Assembly (NCBI RefSeq): GCF_014109725.1
Contig: NZ_CP058554.1
Coordinates: forward strand, 1,178,001 to 1,242,000
Reading direction: 5' to 3'
Origin: Comamonas piscis
Lineage (GTDB): Bacteria; Pseudomonadota; Gammaproteobacteria; Burkholderiales; Burkholderiaceae_C
Length of the DNA stretch: 64,000 bases
The translations under genes and the position numbers were made by a program. Under the pieces are notes generated by a model. It ran no database searches, was not told the DNA's origin, and saw only the letters and a program-made list of their open reading frames with translations. Below are positions 24,667 to 33,295 of the stretch, piece by piece; position 1 is the stretch's first letter, and each line of letters starts with the position of its first letter.

Positions 24667-25569
24667 ATGATGAAGAAACATTTGCTGGCTTTTGCGGTCG
24701 CAGCGGTTGCTGCAGGTAGCGCGTTTGCGCAAGCTGGCGATACGCTGGCCAAGATCAAGTCTTCGGGCAGCATCACGCTGGGTGTTCGCGAATCCTCCGG
24801 CCTGGGCTACACCTTGGGCAACGGCAAGTACGTCGGCTTCCACACCGAAATGGCAGAAAACGTTGTGAGCGATCTGCAAAAGCAACTCGGCCTGGCCAAG
24901 CTGGACATCAAGTACCAGCCCGTGACCTCGCAAAACCGCGTGCCTTTGGTGCAAAACGGTACCGTGGATCTGGAGTGCGGCTCGACCACCAACAACCAGT
25001 CGCGCCAAAAGGATGCTGCTTTCGCCTTCACCACCTACGTGGAAGAAGTGCGCATCGCGGTGAAGGCCAACTCCGGCATCACCGGCATCAAGGACCTGAA
25101 CGGCAAGACCCTGGTGACCACCACCGGTACCACTTCGGTGCAGACCCTGCGCAAGAACAAGCGCGCGGATGGCCTGACTTTCAAGGAAGTCATGGGCAAG
25201 GACCACGCTGACAGCTTCCTGATGCTGGAATCCGGCCGCGCTGACGCGTTCGTGATGGACGGCTCCATCCTGGCTGCCAACATCTCCAAGTCCAAGGCAC
25301 CAGCTGACTACAAGGTCGTTGGCGAAGTGCTGTCGGTCGAACCTATTGCCTGCATGCTGCGCAAGGACGACGCCGCCTTCAAGAAGGCTGTGGACGATTC
25401 CATCGTGCGCCAGATCAAGGATGGCTCGCTGGAAAAGCTGTACGACAAGTGGTTCATGCAACCTATCCCTCCTAACAACGTGAAGGTGGGTCTGCCACTG
25501 TCGGCCGCTACCAAGGACGCTTGGGCCAACCCGAACGACAAGCCTATGGAAGCCTACGAAGTCAAGTAA
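24667..25569 (+). CDS. gltI: Glutamate/aspartate ABC transporter substrate-binding protein
   Basis: Periplasmic binding protein of the GltIJKL importer, 300 residues, with signal peptide MMKKHLLAFAVAAVAAGSAFA. Typical family stretches: SGSITLGVRESSGLGYTLG, VDLECGSTTNNQSRQK and GTTSVQTLRKN. GGAGG (24658-24662) lies four bases before the first ATG and seven before the second (24670), so the second may be the real start. The frame extending to 24526 runs through the operator region and is rejected. Codon use appears optimised, fitting high expression. Confidence 0.94.
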   Translation: MMKKHLLAFAVAAVAAGSAFAQAGDTLAKIKSSGSITLGVRESSGLGYTLGNGKYVGFHTEMAENVVSDLQKQLGLAKLDIKYQPVTSQNRVPLVQNGTVDLECGSTTNNQSRQKDAAFAFTTYVEEVRIAVKANSGITGIKDLNGKTLVTTTGTTSVQTLRKNKRADGLTFKEVMGKDHADSFLMLESGRADAFVMDGSILAANISKSKAPADYKVVGEVLSVEPIACMLRKDDAAFKKAVDDSIVRQIKDGSLEKLYDKWFMQPIPPNNVKVGLPLSAATKDAWANPNDKPMEAYEVK

Positions 25570-25586
25570 GCACACCACTGAGGTAC

Positions 25587-25621
25587 CGCCCTTCCAGCCT
25601 GGGGTTTGGGGGGGCGTTTTT
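25587..25621 (+). terminator. Imperfect terminator/attenuator between gltI and gltJ
   Basis: CGCCC (25587-25591) can pair with GGGCG (25612-25616), with partial internal pairing, followed by TTTTT. Partial termination here would make the binding protein more abundant than the permeases. The stem is imperfect. Confidence 0.4.
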
Positions 25622-25693
25622 GTTGGTACTGGTTTTTGAGAGTGGAAGCCAGTCGCCAAACATTGCTACAAAGACAAAAAAAGAGGTAGTCCT

Positions 25694-26449
25694 ATGAATT
25701 GGGATTGGCAAGTATTTTGTGAAGACACGATTGAGCGCCAGGTCGTGCAGGGCTGTTTCGGTAAAAACGGTGATGTCACGTATCTGGACTGGTTGTTGTC
25801 TGCGTGGGGATGGACTATCTCTGTCTCCTTGTGCGCGCTGGTGATTGCGCTGGTGGTGGGCTCCATCGTCGGCACCCTGCGCACGCTGCCTGACCGCCCC
25901 TGGACCGTGCGTCTGGGCAATGCCTGGGTGGAGTTGTTCCGCAACATCCCCTTGCTGGTACAAATTTTCCTGTGGTACCACGTCGTGCCCGCCATCTTCC
26001 CCGCACTGAAGCAAGTGCCTGGGTTCCTGCTGGTGGTGCTGGCGCTGGGCTTTTTTACCTCGGCGCGTATCGCCGAGCAACTGCGTGCCGGTATCTTGGC
26101 GCTGCCCCGTGGTCAGCGTTATGCAGGCATGGCTCTGGGTTTCACGACCTTCCAGTACTACCGCTATGTGCTGCTGCCGATGGCCTACCGCATCATCATC
26201 CCGCCGCTCACCAGCGAGTCGATGAACATCTTCAAGAATTCGTCGGTGGCGTTTGCCGTGTCGGTGGCTGAACTGACCTTGTTCGCGATGCAGGCGCAAG
26301 AGGAAACCTCGCGCGGTATCGAGGTCTACCTGGCGGTGACCGCGCTGTACATGATCTCGGCCTTCGTGATCAACCGCATCATGGCCTTCATTGAAAAGAG
26401 AAGCCGCATCCCAGGCTTCATTGCCGCAGGCGGATCGGGAGGTCACTGA
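25694..26449 (+). CDS. gltJ: Glutamate/aspartate ABC transporter permease GltJ
   Basis: Inner-membrane permease, 251 residues, with several helices and the EAA-type coupling loop (EQLRAGILALPRGQRYAGMA, about residues 132-151). The polar N-terminal segment before the first helix (TIERQVVQGCFGKNGDVTYLDW) is typical of GltJ. It lies 124 bases after gltI and directly before gltK. Confidence 0.93.
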   Translation: MNWDWQVFCEDTIERQVVQGCFGKNGDVTYLDWLLSAWGWTISVSLCALVIALVVGSIVGTLRTLPDRPWTVRLGNAWVELFRNIPLLVQIFLWYHVVPAIFPALKQVPGFLLVVLALGFFTSARIAEQLRAGILALPRGQRYAGMALGFTTFQYYRYVLLPMAYRIIIPPLTSESMNIFKNSSVAFAVSVAELTLFAMQAQEETSRGIEVYLAVTALYMISAFVINRIMAFIEKRSRIPGFIAAGGSGGH

Positions 26450-26450
26450 G

Positions 26451-27122
26451 ATGAATTTGAATCTTGATTTTTCGTTCTACAACTGGGACCTGATCCAGAA
26501 CTTCGTCATCAAGGGCCTGGTGTTCAGCGTGATGCTGACCATCGTCGCGACCTTGGGCGGTATCTTCTTTGGCACCTTGCTGGCGCTGATGCGCCTGTCG
26601 GGCAAGAAGGCGCTGGTGGTGCCTGCCACCATCTACGTCAACGGCATGCGTTCCGTGCCACTGGTGATGGTGATTCTGTGGTTCTTCCTGCTGGTGCCTT
26701 TGCTGATCGGCAAGCCCATCGGGGCGGAGATGTCGGCGGTCATCACCTTTGTGGCGTTTGAGGCGGCCTACTTCTCCGAGATCATGCGGGCTGGTATCCA
26801 GTCGATTCCGCGTGGCCAGGTGTATGCCGGCCAGGCTGTGGGCATGACCTATGGCCAGAACATGCGTCTGGTGGTGCTGCCCCAGGCCTTCCGCAACATG
26901 CTGCCGGTGCTGCTGACCCAGACCATCATCTTGTTCCAGGATACGTCGCTGGTCTATGCCATCGGCGCCTACGACATGCTCAAGGGCTTTGAAGTGGCGG
27001 GCAAGAATTTCGGCCGTCCGGTCGAGGCCTATCTGGCTGCTGCCGTGCTTTACTTCATCATCTGCTTTACGCTGTCGTGGTTCGTCAAGCGTCTGCACAA
27101 GAAGATCGCCATCATTCGCTGA
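26451..27122 (+). CDS. gltK: Glutamate/aspartate ABC transporter permease GltK
   Basis: Second permease of the importer, 223 residues, with the coupling loop IMRAGIQSIPRGQVYAGQA and membrane helices on either side. The ATG at 26451 follows the gltJ stop by one base, so the subunits are translationally coupled; the longer frame from 26391 lies inside gltJ. It pairs with GltJ to form the heterodimeric channel. Confidence 0.93.
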   Translation: MNLNLDFSFYNWDLIQNFVIKGLVFSVMLTIVATLGGIFFGTLLALMRLSGKKALVVPATIYVNGMRSVPLVMVILWFFLLVPLLIGKPIGAEMSAVITFVAFEAAYFSEIMRAGIQSIPRGQVYAGQAVGMTYGQNMRLVVLPQAFRNMLPVLLTQTIILFQDTSLVYAIGAYDMLKGFEVAGKNFGRPVEAYLAAAVLYFIICFTLSWFVKRLHKKIAIIR

Positions 27123-27146
27123 TGCTGCAATACAAAGGATATCCAA

Positions 27147-27884
27147 ATGATTGAAATGAAGAATGTCTCCAAGTGGTATGGCAGCTTCCAGGTGCTCAAC
27201 GACTGCTCCACCAGCATCTCCAAGGGCGAAGTGGTGGTTGTGTGCGGACCATCGGGCTCGGGCAAGTCGACCCTGATCAAGACCATCAATGCGCTCGAAC
27301 CCATCCAGAAGGGTGAAATCTGGGTCAACGGCACGGCCATCCACGATCCCAAGACCGACTTGCCCAAGCTGCGCAGCACCGTGGGCATGGTGTTCCAGCA
27401 TTTCGAGCTGTTCCCCCACCTGTCGGTAACCGAGAACCTGACCATCGCCCAGATCAAGGTGCTGGGCCGCAGTGCGGACGATGCCAAGGCCCGTGGCCTG
27501 AAGATGCTGGACCGCGTGGGCCTGATGGCCCACAAGGACAAGTTCCCAGGTCAGCTGTCTGGTGGTCAGCAGCAGCGCGTGGCCATTGCCCGTGCGCTGT
27601 CGATGGATCCGAGCGTGATGCTGTTTGACGAGCCCACCTCGGCGCTCGACCCTGAGATGGTCGGCGAAGTGCTGGACGTGATGATTGGCCTGGCCAACGA
27701 AGGCATGACCATGATGTGCGTGACGCATGAAATGGGCTTTGCCAAGAAGGTTGCCAGCCGCGTGATCTTCATGGATGTCGGCGGCAAGATCCTGGAAGAT
27801 TGCTCCAAGGAAGACTTCTTCGGCAACCCCGATGCGCGCCAGCCGCGAACCAAGGACTTCCTGAGCAAGATCCTGCAGCACTGA
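27147..27884 (+). CDS. gltL: Glutamate/aspartate ABC transporter ATP-binding protein GltL
   Basis: The ATPase of the importer, 245 residues. Walker A GPSGSGKST (34-42), Q-loop FQHFELFPH, signature LSGGQ (137-141), Walker B LFDEPTSALD (Asp161, Glu162) and the H-loop His in VTHEMGFAK are all intact. It is the last gene of gltIJKL and is followed by a terminator. Confidence 0.95.
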   Translation: MIEMKNVSKWYGSFQVLNDCSTSISKGEVVVVCGPSGSGKSTLIKTINALEPIQKGEIWVNGTAIHDPKTDLPKLRSTVGMVFQHFELFPHLSVTENLTIAQIKVLGRSADDAKARGLKMLDRVGLMAHKDKFPGQLSGGQQQRVAIARALSMDPSVMLFDEPTSALDPEMVGEVLDVMIGLANEGMTMMCVTHEMGFAKKVASRVIFMDVGGKILEDCSKEDFFGNPDARQPRTKDFLSKILQH

Positions 27885-27908
27885 TTGCAGCGTATCTCGC
27901 ACACGACC

Positions 27909-27933
27909 ATGGCCGCTAATGCGGCCATTTTTT
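27909..27933 (+). terminator. Terminator of the gltIJKL operon
   Basis: Stem ATGGCCGC / GCGGCCAT with loop TAAT, then six T residues, 25 bases after gltL. Confidence 0.9.
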
Positions 27934-28066
27934 ATGGGCGGATTGTTGGAGTGGGAAAGGGGGCTGACCCGCCATGGACAGGCGGGTGCCCTGAGGCTGG
28001 ACGGCGCGCGCTGCGGGTTAGCGCGGTGTCAGGAGGCTGGGGCCGCAGAACGCGGCCCCGGAATCA

Positions 28067-28972
28067 TCAGTTGTCGAACTTGTCGCTGGGGAAGCGCAGC
28101 ATGTCGGTGAGCAAGTAGGACATGGGCACATTCAGTGCAAAGCCCTTGCCCGGCAGTGGCGACTCGAACCACTTCTTGTACAGCCGGGTGATCTCGAAGT
28201 TCTGCGAGAGGTTGCGCATTTCCGCGTCGAACACCTTCTTCATGCGCACATCGCTGTCGCGCATCATCAGCGACAGCGGCTCGATCGACATCAGCTTGCC
28301 AATCAGCTTGACCTGCTCGGGCTTCTCGGCTTGGGCGCGGTGGGCTGCGAGCAGGATGTCGTCCATCAACCAGACATCGGCCGTGCCGCCTTGCACCGCC
28401 TTGAAGCAGTCGTTGTGGGTGAGGCATTCGCTGTGCTGGATCTTGAGGCCGTTGACGGCCACGCGGCGCTCCAGCACCTGCAGCGAGGTGGTGCCCTTGG
28501 TGGTGATCACGCGCTTGCCCGAGAGGTCATCCACATCGTTGATGCCGCTGTCAGACTTGACCAGCATGCGCACGCCGGCAATGTAGTAGGGCAGGCTGAA
28601 GGACACATGCTTGCTTTCGCGCCGGTCCTTGGTGTTGGTGGTGTTGCTGCAGTCCACGTCAATGGCGCCACTGGCCAGATCGGTAAAGCGGGTCTGTCCG
28701 TTGATGGCGCGGTACTGGATGTCCAGCTTGGCCAGGCCCATGTTCTGCTGCAGTTTTGCGATGAGTGCCTGGCAGATGTCGATGGCGTAGCCCACCGGTT
28801 TCTTGGCCTCGCCCATCTCGTAGGCAAACGGCAGTCCGTCCGGGCGGTAGCCCACCGTAATGCGCTGCGACTCCTTGATCTTGTCCCAGTTGTCGGGCAA
28901 AGGGGTCTGAGCCAGGCTGCTGCTGGCAAGGCACAGCAGCACAGCGCCGCGAAAAATATGGTTTAGCCACAT
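28067..28972 (-). CDS. Orphan GltI-like amino-acid ABC binding protein
   Basis: A 301-residue periplasmic binding protein of the glutamate/aspartate type: signal peptide ending SSSLAQ, then ITVGYRPDGLPFAYEMG, DIQYRAINGQTRFTDLASG, IDVDCSNTTNTKDRR and GTTSLQVLERR, parallel to GltI but clearly diverged. No permease or ATPase genes adjoin it. It faces the gltIJKL operon and may share that transporter with a different ligand range (inference). The start has AAGGAC upstream. A hairpin without a T run (28039-28059) follows the stop. Confidence 0.87.
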   Translation of the reverse strand: MWLNHIFRGAVLLCLASSSLAQTPLPDNWDKIKESQRITVGYRPDGLPFAYEMGEAKKPVGYAIDICQALIAKLQQNMGLAKLDIQYRAINGQTRFTDLASGAIDVDCSNTTNTKDRRESKHVSFSLPYYIAGVRMLVKSDSGINDVDDLSGKRVITTKGTTSLQVLERRVAVNGLKIQHSECLTHNDCFKAVQGGTADVWLMDDILLAAHRAQAEKPEQVKLIGKLMSIEPLSLMMRDSDVRMKKVFDAEMRNLSQNFEITRLYKKWFESPLPGKGFALNVPMSYLLTDMLRFPSDKFDN

Positions 28973-29126
28973 GTTGCACAGTCCTTGATTAAGAATTCCT
29001 ACGACTAACAATGATACGCATAGAGACTGTCTGCTCAATGAGAGCCTACCCTTAACATTGCGTTACTTTTTCCACAATGCTCGGCGACCGTGATGACGCC
29101 CGCATGACCGGTGCGACAATATCGGG

Positions 29127-30170
29127 ATGAGCACCGCAACCTCCTCCATCAGCATCCTCCGCCCCGACGATTGGCACATTCATCTGCGCGATGACGCCGC
29201 CCTGGCCACTACAGTGGCCCATGCCGCGAGGCAGTTTGCCCGTGCCATCGTCATGCCCAACCTCAAGCCCCCGGTCACGACCGCCGAGCTGGCCCTGGCC
29301 TACAAGGCGCGCATCGTGGCGGCCATCCCCCAGGGTTTGACGTTTGAGCCGCTGATGACCTTGTACCTGACGGACAAGCTGGCGCCTGAGGAGATCGTGC
29401 GGGCCAAGGCCGCTGGCGTCGTGGCCTGCAAGCTCTACCCGGCCGGCGCCACCACCAACAGCGACCATGGCGTCACCGATATCCGCAAGATCTACCCGAC
29501 CCTGGAGGCGATGCAGCGCGAAGGCATGCTGCTCTTGGTACACGGCGAGGTGACCGGCAGCGAGGTGGACCTGTTTGACCGCGAAGCGGCCTTTATCGAC
29601 CAGCACATGCTGCCACTGCGCCGCGATTTCCCCGAACTGAAGATCGTGTTCGAGCACATCACCACGCGCGAAGCGGCCCAGTACGTGACCGAGAGCGACC
29701 GTTTTGTCGGCGCCACCATCACGCCCCAGCATTTGCTGTTCAACCGCAATGCCATCTTTACCGGCGGCATCCGCCCGCATTACTACTGCCTGCCGGTGCT
29801 CAAGCGCGAGGAGCACCGCCTGGCTCTGGTGCAGGCCGCCACCAGCGGCAATGCCAAGTTCTTCCTGGGCACCGACAGCGCCCCCCATGCCGCCCAGCTC
29901 AAAGAACACGCCACTGGCTGCGCCGGCTGCTACAGCGCCCATGCTGCGATCGAGATGTATGCCGAGGTGTTTGACAACGCTGGCGCGCTGGGCAAGCTCG
30001 AAGGCTTTGCCAGCCTGCATGGTGCCGATTTCTACGGCTTGCCGCGCAATACGGACCGCATCACCTTGGTGCGCGAATCCTGGACCCCGCCCGAGTCCTA
30101 CCCCTTTGGCCAGGCGGATTTGAAGCCGCTGCGCTCGGGTGAAGCGCTGCCTTGGAAGCTGGCAGGCTGA
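29127..30170 (+). CDS. pyrC: Dihydroorotase
   Basis: Closes carbamoyl-aspartate to dihydroorotate in pyrimidine synthesis. It is 347 residues and all the metal and catalytic residues of the E. coli type II enzyme are at matching places: His17 and His19 (DWHIHLRD), the carboxylated Lys102 (CKLYPAGATT), His139, His177 and Asp250 (GTDSAPH). The gene leads a short same-strand run with the DUF3025 gene 20 bases downstream. Confidence 0.96.
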   Translation: MSTATSSISILRPDDWHIHLRDDAALATTVAHAARQFARAIVMPNLKPPVTTAELALAYKARIVAAIPQGLTFEPLMTLYLTDKLAPEEIVRAKAAGVVACKLYPAGATTNSDHGVTDIRKIYPTLEAMQREGMLLLVHGEVTGSEVDLFDREAAFIDQHMLPLRRDFPELKIVFEHITTREAAQYVTESDRFVGATITPQHLLFNRNAIFTGGIRPHYYCLPVLKREEHRLALVQAATSGNAKFFLGTDSAPHAAQLKEHATGCAGCYSAHAAIEMYAEVFDNAGALGKLEGFASLHGADFYGLPRNTDRITLVRESWTPPESYPFGQADLKPLRSGEALPWKLAG

Positions 30171-30190
30171 GCGTTTTGATCATTTGATGC

Positions 30191-30979
30191 GTGGATAACC
30201 GCCAGGCCACTGCAGGTGACCCGCCTGAGCAAGGCTGGTCATCGCTCGACTGGCAGGCGCCCTGGTTGCAGCCCTACGAGGCGTTGGGCCTGCAGATACG
30301 CCAGCTGGATTGGCAAAGCCTGGCCATGCCCGATCTGCTCAACCGCCTGGGCGACTGCGGTCGGCGCTTTGTACCGCAGTCCGCCCTGCCGCCGGGCGAG
30401 GCCTACGAAGGCTTTATCGCACGCAGCGGCTGCGTGCCCACCCGCGAACATATGCACGATGGGCTCAACGGCCTGGTCTGGCAGCGCTTTGCGCGCACCA
30501 AGGCGCGGCTCAATGCCTTACAGGCCCAGGCGATTGACGAGGCAGGCGGTGTGGGCGCCCGCCGGGGCCCCTTGCGCGATGCGCTGACCCTGTTTGACGA
30601 AAACGGCGCGGTGCTGCTGGCGCCCGATGCCCTGTGGCAGGCGCTGCGGCTGCGCCAATGGCAGCGCTTGTTTGTCGAGCTGCGGCCGCTGTGGCATCAG
30701 GCGCAGCTGATCGTCGTCGGCCATGCGCTGCTCGAAAAGCTCATCAGCCCCAGAAAACCAATCACCGCACATGTTTTTTGCCCTCCACGGCCTTTGCGGA
30801 TCGTGGACAATATCGACGCGGTCATCGCCGCCTCTCTGGATGCTGTTCATCTGGCTGGCAAGCCTTTTACGCCACTGCCGGTGATGGGCATCCCGGGATG
30901 GAGCCAGGAAAACCAGCATTTTTCCTTCTACGATGACCCAGACGTATTTCGCTCGGCCCGACGGCCACAAATATCATAA
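30191..30979 (+). CDS. DUF3025 domain protein
   Basis: A 262-residue cytoplasmic protein of DUF3025, function unknown. Visible features: a Trp-rich N-terminus (WSSLDWQAPWLQPYEAL), GEAYEGFIARSGCVPTREHMHDGLNGLVW (two conserved pieces around residues 68-97) and HVFCPPRPLRIVDNID. Start GTG at 30191; no in-frame ATG precedes it. It is the second gene after pyrC, a pairing I recall as common in Burkholderiales. Confidence 0.82.
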   Translation: MDNRQATAGDPPEQGWSSLDWQAPWLQPYEALGLQIRQLDWQSLAMPDLLNRLGDCGRRFVPQSALPPGEAYEGFIARSGCVPTREHMHDGLNGLVWQRFARTKARLNALQAQAIDEAGGVGARRGPLRDALTLFDENGAVLLAPDALWQALRLRQWQRLFVELRPLWHQAQLIVVGHALLEKLISPRKPITAHVFCPPRPLRIVDNIDAVIAASLDAVHLAGKPFTPLPVMGIPGWSQENQHFSFYDDPDVFRSARRPQIS

Positions 30980-31080
30980 GCACCAGCCGTCGCCACAAAG
31001 TGTGGGTAAGGTCTTGAATTAGCAAGACATTGCCCCCAGCTATCGAGCACTGTGTTCCCCTCCTTGGAGAATCAAACCCC

Positions 31081-31959
31081 ATGAAACGAATGTTCCTTTT
31101 TCTGGCGACCAACATCGCCGTCGTTGTGGTGCTCGGCATTGTTGCCAGCCTGCTCGGTGTCAACCGCTTTTTGACGTCCAATGGCCTGAACCTCGGGGCC
31201 CTGCTGGGCTTTGCTTTCATCATGGGTTTTGGCGGCGCCATCATCTCGTTGCTGATGAGCAAGCCCATCGCCAAGATGAGCATGGGCGTCAAGATCATCA
31301 ACGAGCCCCAAAGCGCGGATGAAGCCTGGATCGTCGAGACCGTGCGCCGCTTCTCCGACCAGGCCGGCATCAAGATGCCCGATGTCGGTATCTACGAAGG
31401 CGAAGCCAATGCCTTTGCCACTGGCGCCTTCAAGAACTCGGCGCTGGTCGCCGTCTCCACCGGGCTGCTGCAAGGCATGACCCGCGAAGAGGTCGAGGCC
31501 GTCATCGGCCACGAGGTGGCCCACGTTGCCAATGGCGACATGGTCACCATGGCGCTGATCCAGGGCGTGATGAACACCTTTGTGGTCTTCCTCTCGCGCG
31601 TCATCGGCTATGCAGTCGATTCCTTCCTGCGCCGCAATGACGAGCAGAACTCCGGCCCCGGCATTGGCTACATGATCACCACCATCGTGCTCGATATCGT
31701 CTTCGGCTTCCTGGCCGCCATCATCGTGGCCTGGTTCTCGCGCCAGCGCGAGTTCCGCGCCGACGCCGGTGCTGCGCGCCTGATGGGCCGCAAGCAGCCG
31801 ATGATCAATGCGCTGCACCGCCTGGGCGGCATGCACCCCGGCACCCTGCCGCAAAGCATGCAGGCCATGGGCATCACCGGCAGCCTGGGCAAGCTGTTCA
31901 GCTCGCACCCACCGATTGAAGAGCGTGTGGCTGCGCTGCAAAACAACCAAGTGCAATAA
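31081..31959 (+). CDS. htpX: Membrane zinc metalloprotease HtpX
   Basis: Inner-membrane quality-control protease, 292 residues. Two N-terminal helices (3-25, 38-60), the zinc motif HEVAH (144-148), two more helices, and FRADAGAA supplying the third ligand region. The start at 31081 (MKRMFLFLATN) agrees with the family, and TTGGAGA lies upstream; the frame from 31030 is leader. It is a single-gene unit with its own terminator. No heat-shock promoter could be placed with confidence. Confidence 0.95.
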   Translation: MKRMFLFLATNIAVVVVLGIVASLLGVNRFLTSNGLNLGALLGFAFIMGFGGAIISLLMSKPIAKMSMGVKIINEPQSADEAWIVETVRRFSDQAGIKMPDVGIYEGEANAFATGAFKNSALVAVSTGLLQGMTREEVEAVIGHEVAHVANGDMVTMALIQGVMNTFVVFLSRVIGYAVDSFLRRNDEQNSGPGIGYMITTIVLDIVFGFLAAIIVAWFSRQREFRADAGAARLMGRKQPMINALHRLGGMHPGTLPQSMQAMGITGSLGKLFSSHPPIEERVAALQNNQVQ

Positions 31960-31980
31960 GCCTCGGCTTTTCACCCTCTC

Positions 31981-32009
31981 AAAAAGCACTGCCTCGGCAG
32001 TGCTTTTTT
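31981..32009 (+). terminator. Terminator of htpX
   Basis: AAAAAGCACTGCC pairs with GGCAGTGCTTTTT (12-13 bp, tight loop), ending in six T residues. Confidence 0.92.
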
Positions 32010-32144
32010 GTGGGCGCCAGTGCAAGCGGATCGGCGCGGTGTTGGCCAGAGCGCTCCGGCTTTTACCGGCGATTTACGCGCCGCTCACCGGGCGTTAAGC
32101 TGGCGCGCCTTCAATGGAGTTCTTGCAATGACTGGAGATACACC

Positions 32145-32510
32145 ATGTCGCACACTCCCTCCTCTTGGCGTTCGGCCGCTTTGTGTGCCGGCGCCCTGGC
32201 GGTCGCTACTTTGGTGACCGGCTGCGTTGTAGCACCGGCTGAGCCCTATGCCTATGGCAACACCGGGGCCGTGGTCGTATCGTCGGAAGCGCCGCCACCG
32301 CTTCGCTATGAGCCCGCCCCGGTCGCTGTGGCGCCCATTGCCACCCAAATCTGGATTGGCGGCTTCTGGGATTGGAACGGTGGCCGCTATGTCTGGCGTG
32401 AAGGCCGCTGGGCAGCCCCGCCCCACCGGGGTGACCACTGGGTGCCCCGTGAATGGGTGCGCAGCCCCCATGGCTGGCAAGCCCGTGGCGGACACTGGGA
32501 GCGCCGCTAA
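32145..32510 (+). CDS. Small YXWGXW-type lipoprotein
   Basis: A 121-residue predicted lipoprotein: signal with lipobox LVTGC (Cys at about 27), a Pro-rich linker, then two Trp-rich repeats (WIGGFWDWNGGRYVWREGRW and HWVPREWVRSPHGWQARGGHW, the second written across its length) like the YXWGXW repeat family. The function of such proteins is not known; they are cell-envelope proteins. The start at 32145 has GGAGA upstream; the frame from 32010 is leader. Confidence 0.82.
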   Translation: MSHTPSSWRSAALCAGALAVATLVTGCVVAPAEPYAYGNTGAVVVSSEAPPPLRYEPAPVAVAPIATQIWIGGFWDWNGGRYVWREGRWAAPPHRGDHWVPREWVRSPHGWQARGGHWERR

Positions 32511-32571
32511 GACGCAGGGGTTTACCCATTGGCAGTCCGGGCGCCGCACAGGGCCTTGGCTGCAGCGCCGC

Positions 32572-33126
32572 TCAGCGGATGCTGTAGTTCAGCTGAAACA
32601 TCAGCGCAGACTTGCCCAGCACATTGAGCTGGCCGCCCCAGCGCTCGTTGTAGTTCCAGCCCACCGCAGGGATGGCGGTAAAGCCCCAGCCATTGCGGTT
32701 ATTGAACGGAATCTTGCGGTGGAAGGGGTACTTGTAGCCATGGATGACGCCGCCGGTCAGCTTGAAAAACAGCTGCGGCGTGCTGGACAGCGGCTGGAAC
32801 TGCCAGCCGTAGTAAGCGTACTGGCTGGGCTGGCCAAAGGAATTGCTGAAATAGGCAAAGCCGACGACTTGGTTGGCATCGATCTTTTTCTCGGCATTGA
32901 GCAGCCACACATATTTGTGCCGCTCGTCATCGGGCTCGAAGTCGCGCTCTTTCTTGGCGTTGGAGAAGTGGTAGGTATAGGGCGAATAGCCAAAGGTCCA
33001 GCCGGACAGCGCCGAGCCGTTGCTGTCTTCGCTGTCCCCGCTGGTGGCGCTGGCGGTGCCGGATAAGGCACACAGCAACGCAGCGCCCAGCAAGGTGGAG
33101 AGAGGGGAATAGGCAGAACGGGGCAT
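32572..33126 (-). CDS. Small outer-membrane beta-barrel protein, PagP-like
   Basis: A 184-residue exported protein with a signal peptide (LLGAALLCALSGTASA) and alternating aromatic strands typical of an eight-strand barrel: WTFGYSPYTYHFS, YAYYGWQFQPL, FFKLTGGVIHGYKYPF, MFQLNYSIR. Size and layout recall the lipid A palmitoyltransferase PagP, but I cannot confirm the catalytic His/Asp/Ser set, so the function is open. The start at 33126 has GGAGG six bases upstream. The 169 bases upstream to 33295 are AT-rich with no gene seen. Confidence 0.65.
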   Translation of the reverse strand: MPRSAYSPLSTLLGAALLCALSGTASATSGDSEDSNGSALSGWTFGYSPYTYHFSNAKKERDFEPDDERHKYVWLLNAEKKIDANQVVGFAYFSNSFGQPSQYAYYGWQFQPLSSTPQLFFKLTGGVIHGYKYPFHRKIPFNNRNGWGFTAIPAVGWNYNERWGGQLNVLGKSALMFQLNYSIR

Positions 33127-33295
33127 GGGCAACCTCCAGCAAATATCGTCAATCCAAAATTTTAGGACGTGCTTGCGGAAGATCGCCAATAGCTGTGGCG
33201 CAGAACCCTTAAAGTTGTAAAAAGCCGTGTTTTAATTTGTTTTTAAGCTGGATTGCTGGGAAATCGCGGCAAATGAACAAGCTGGATCAATGGGC

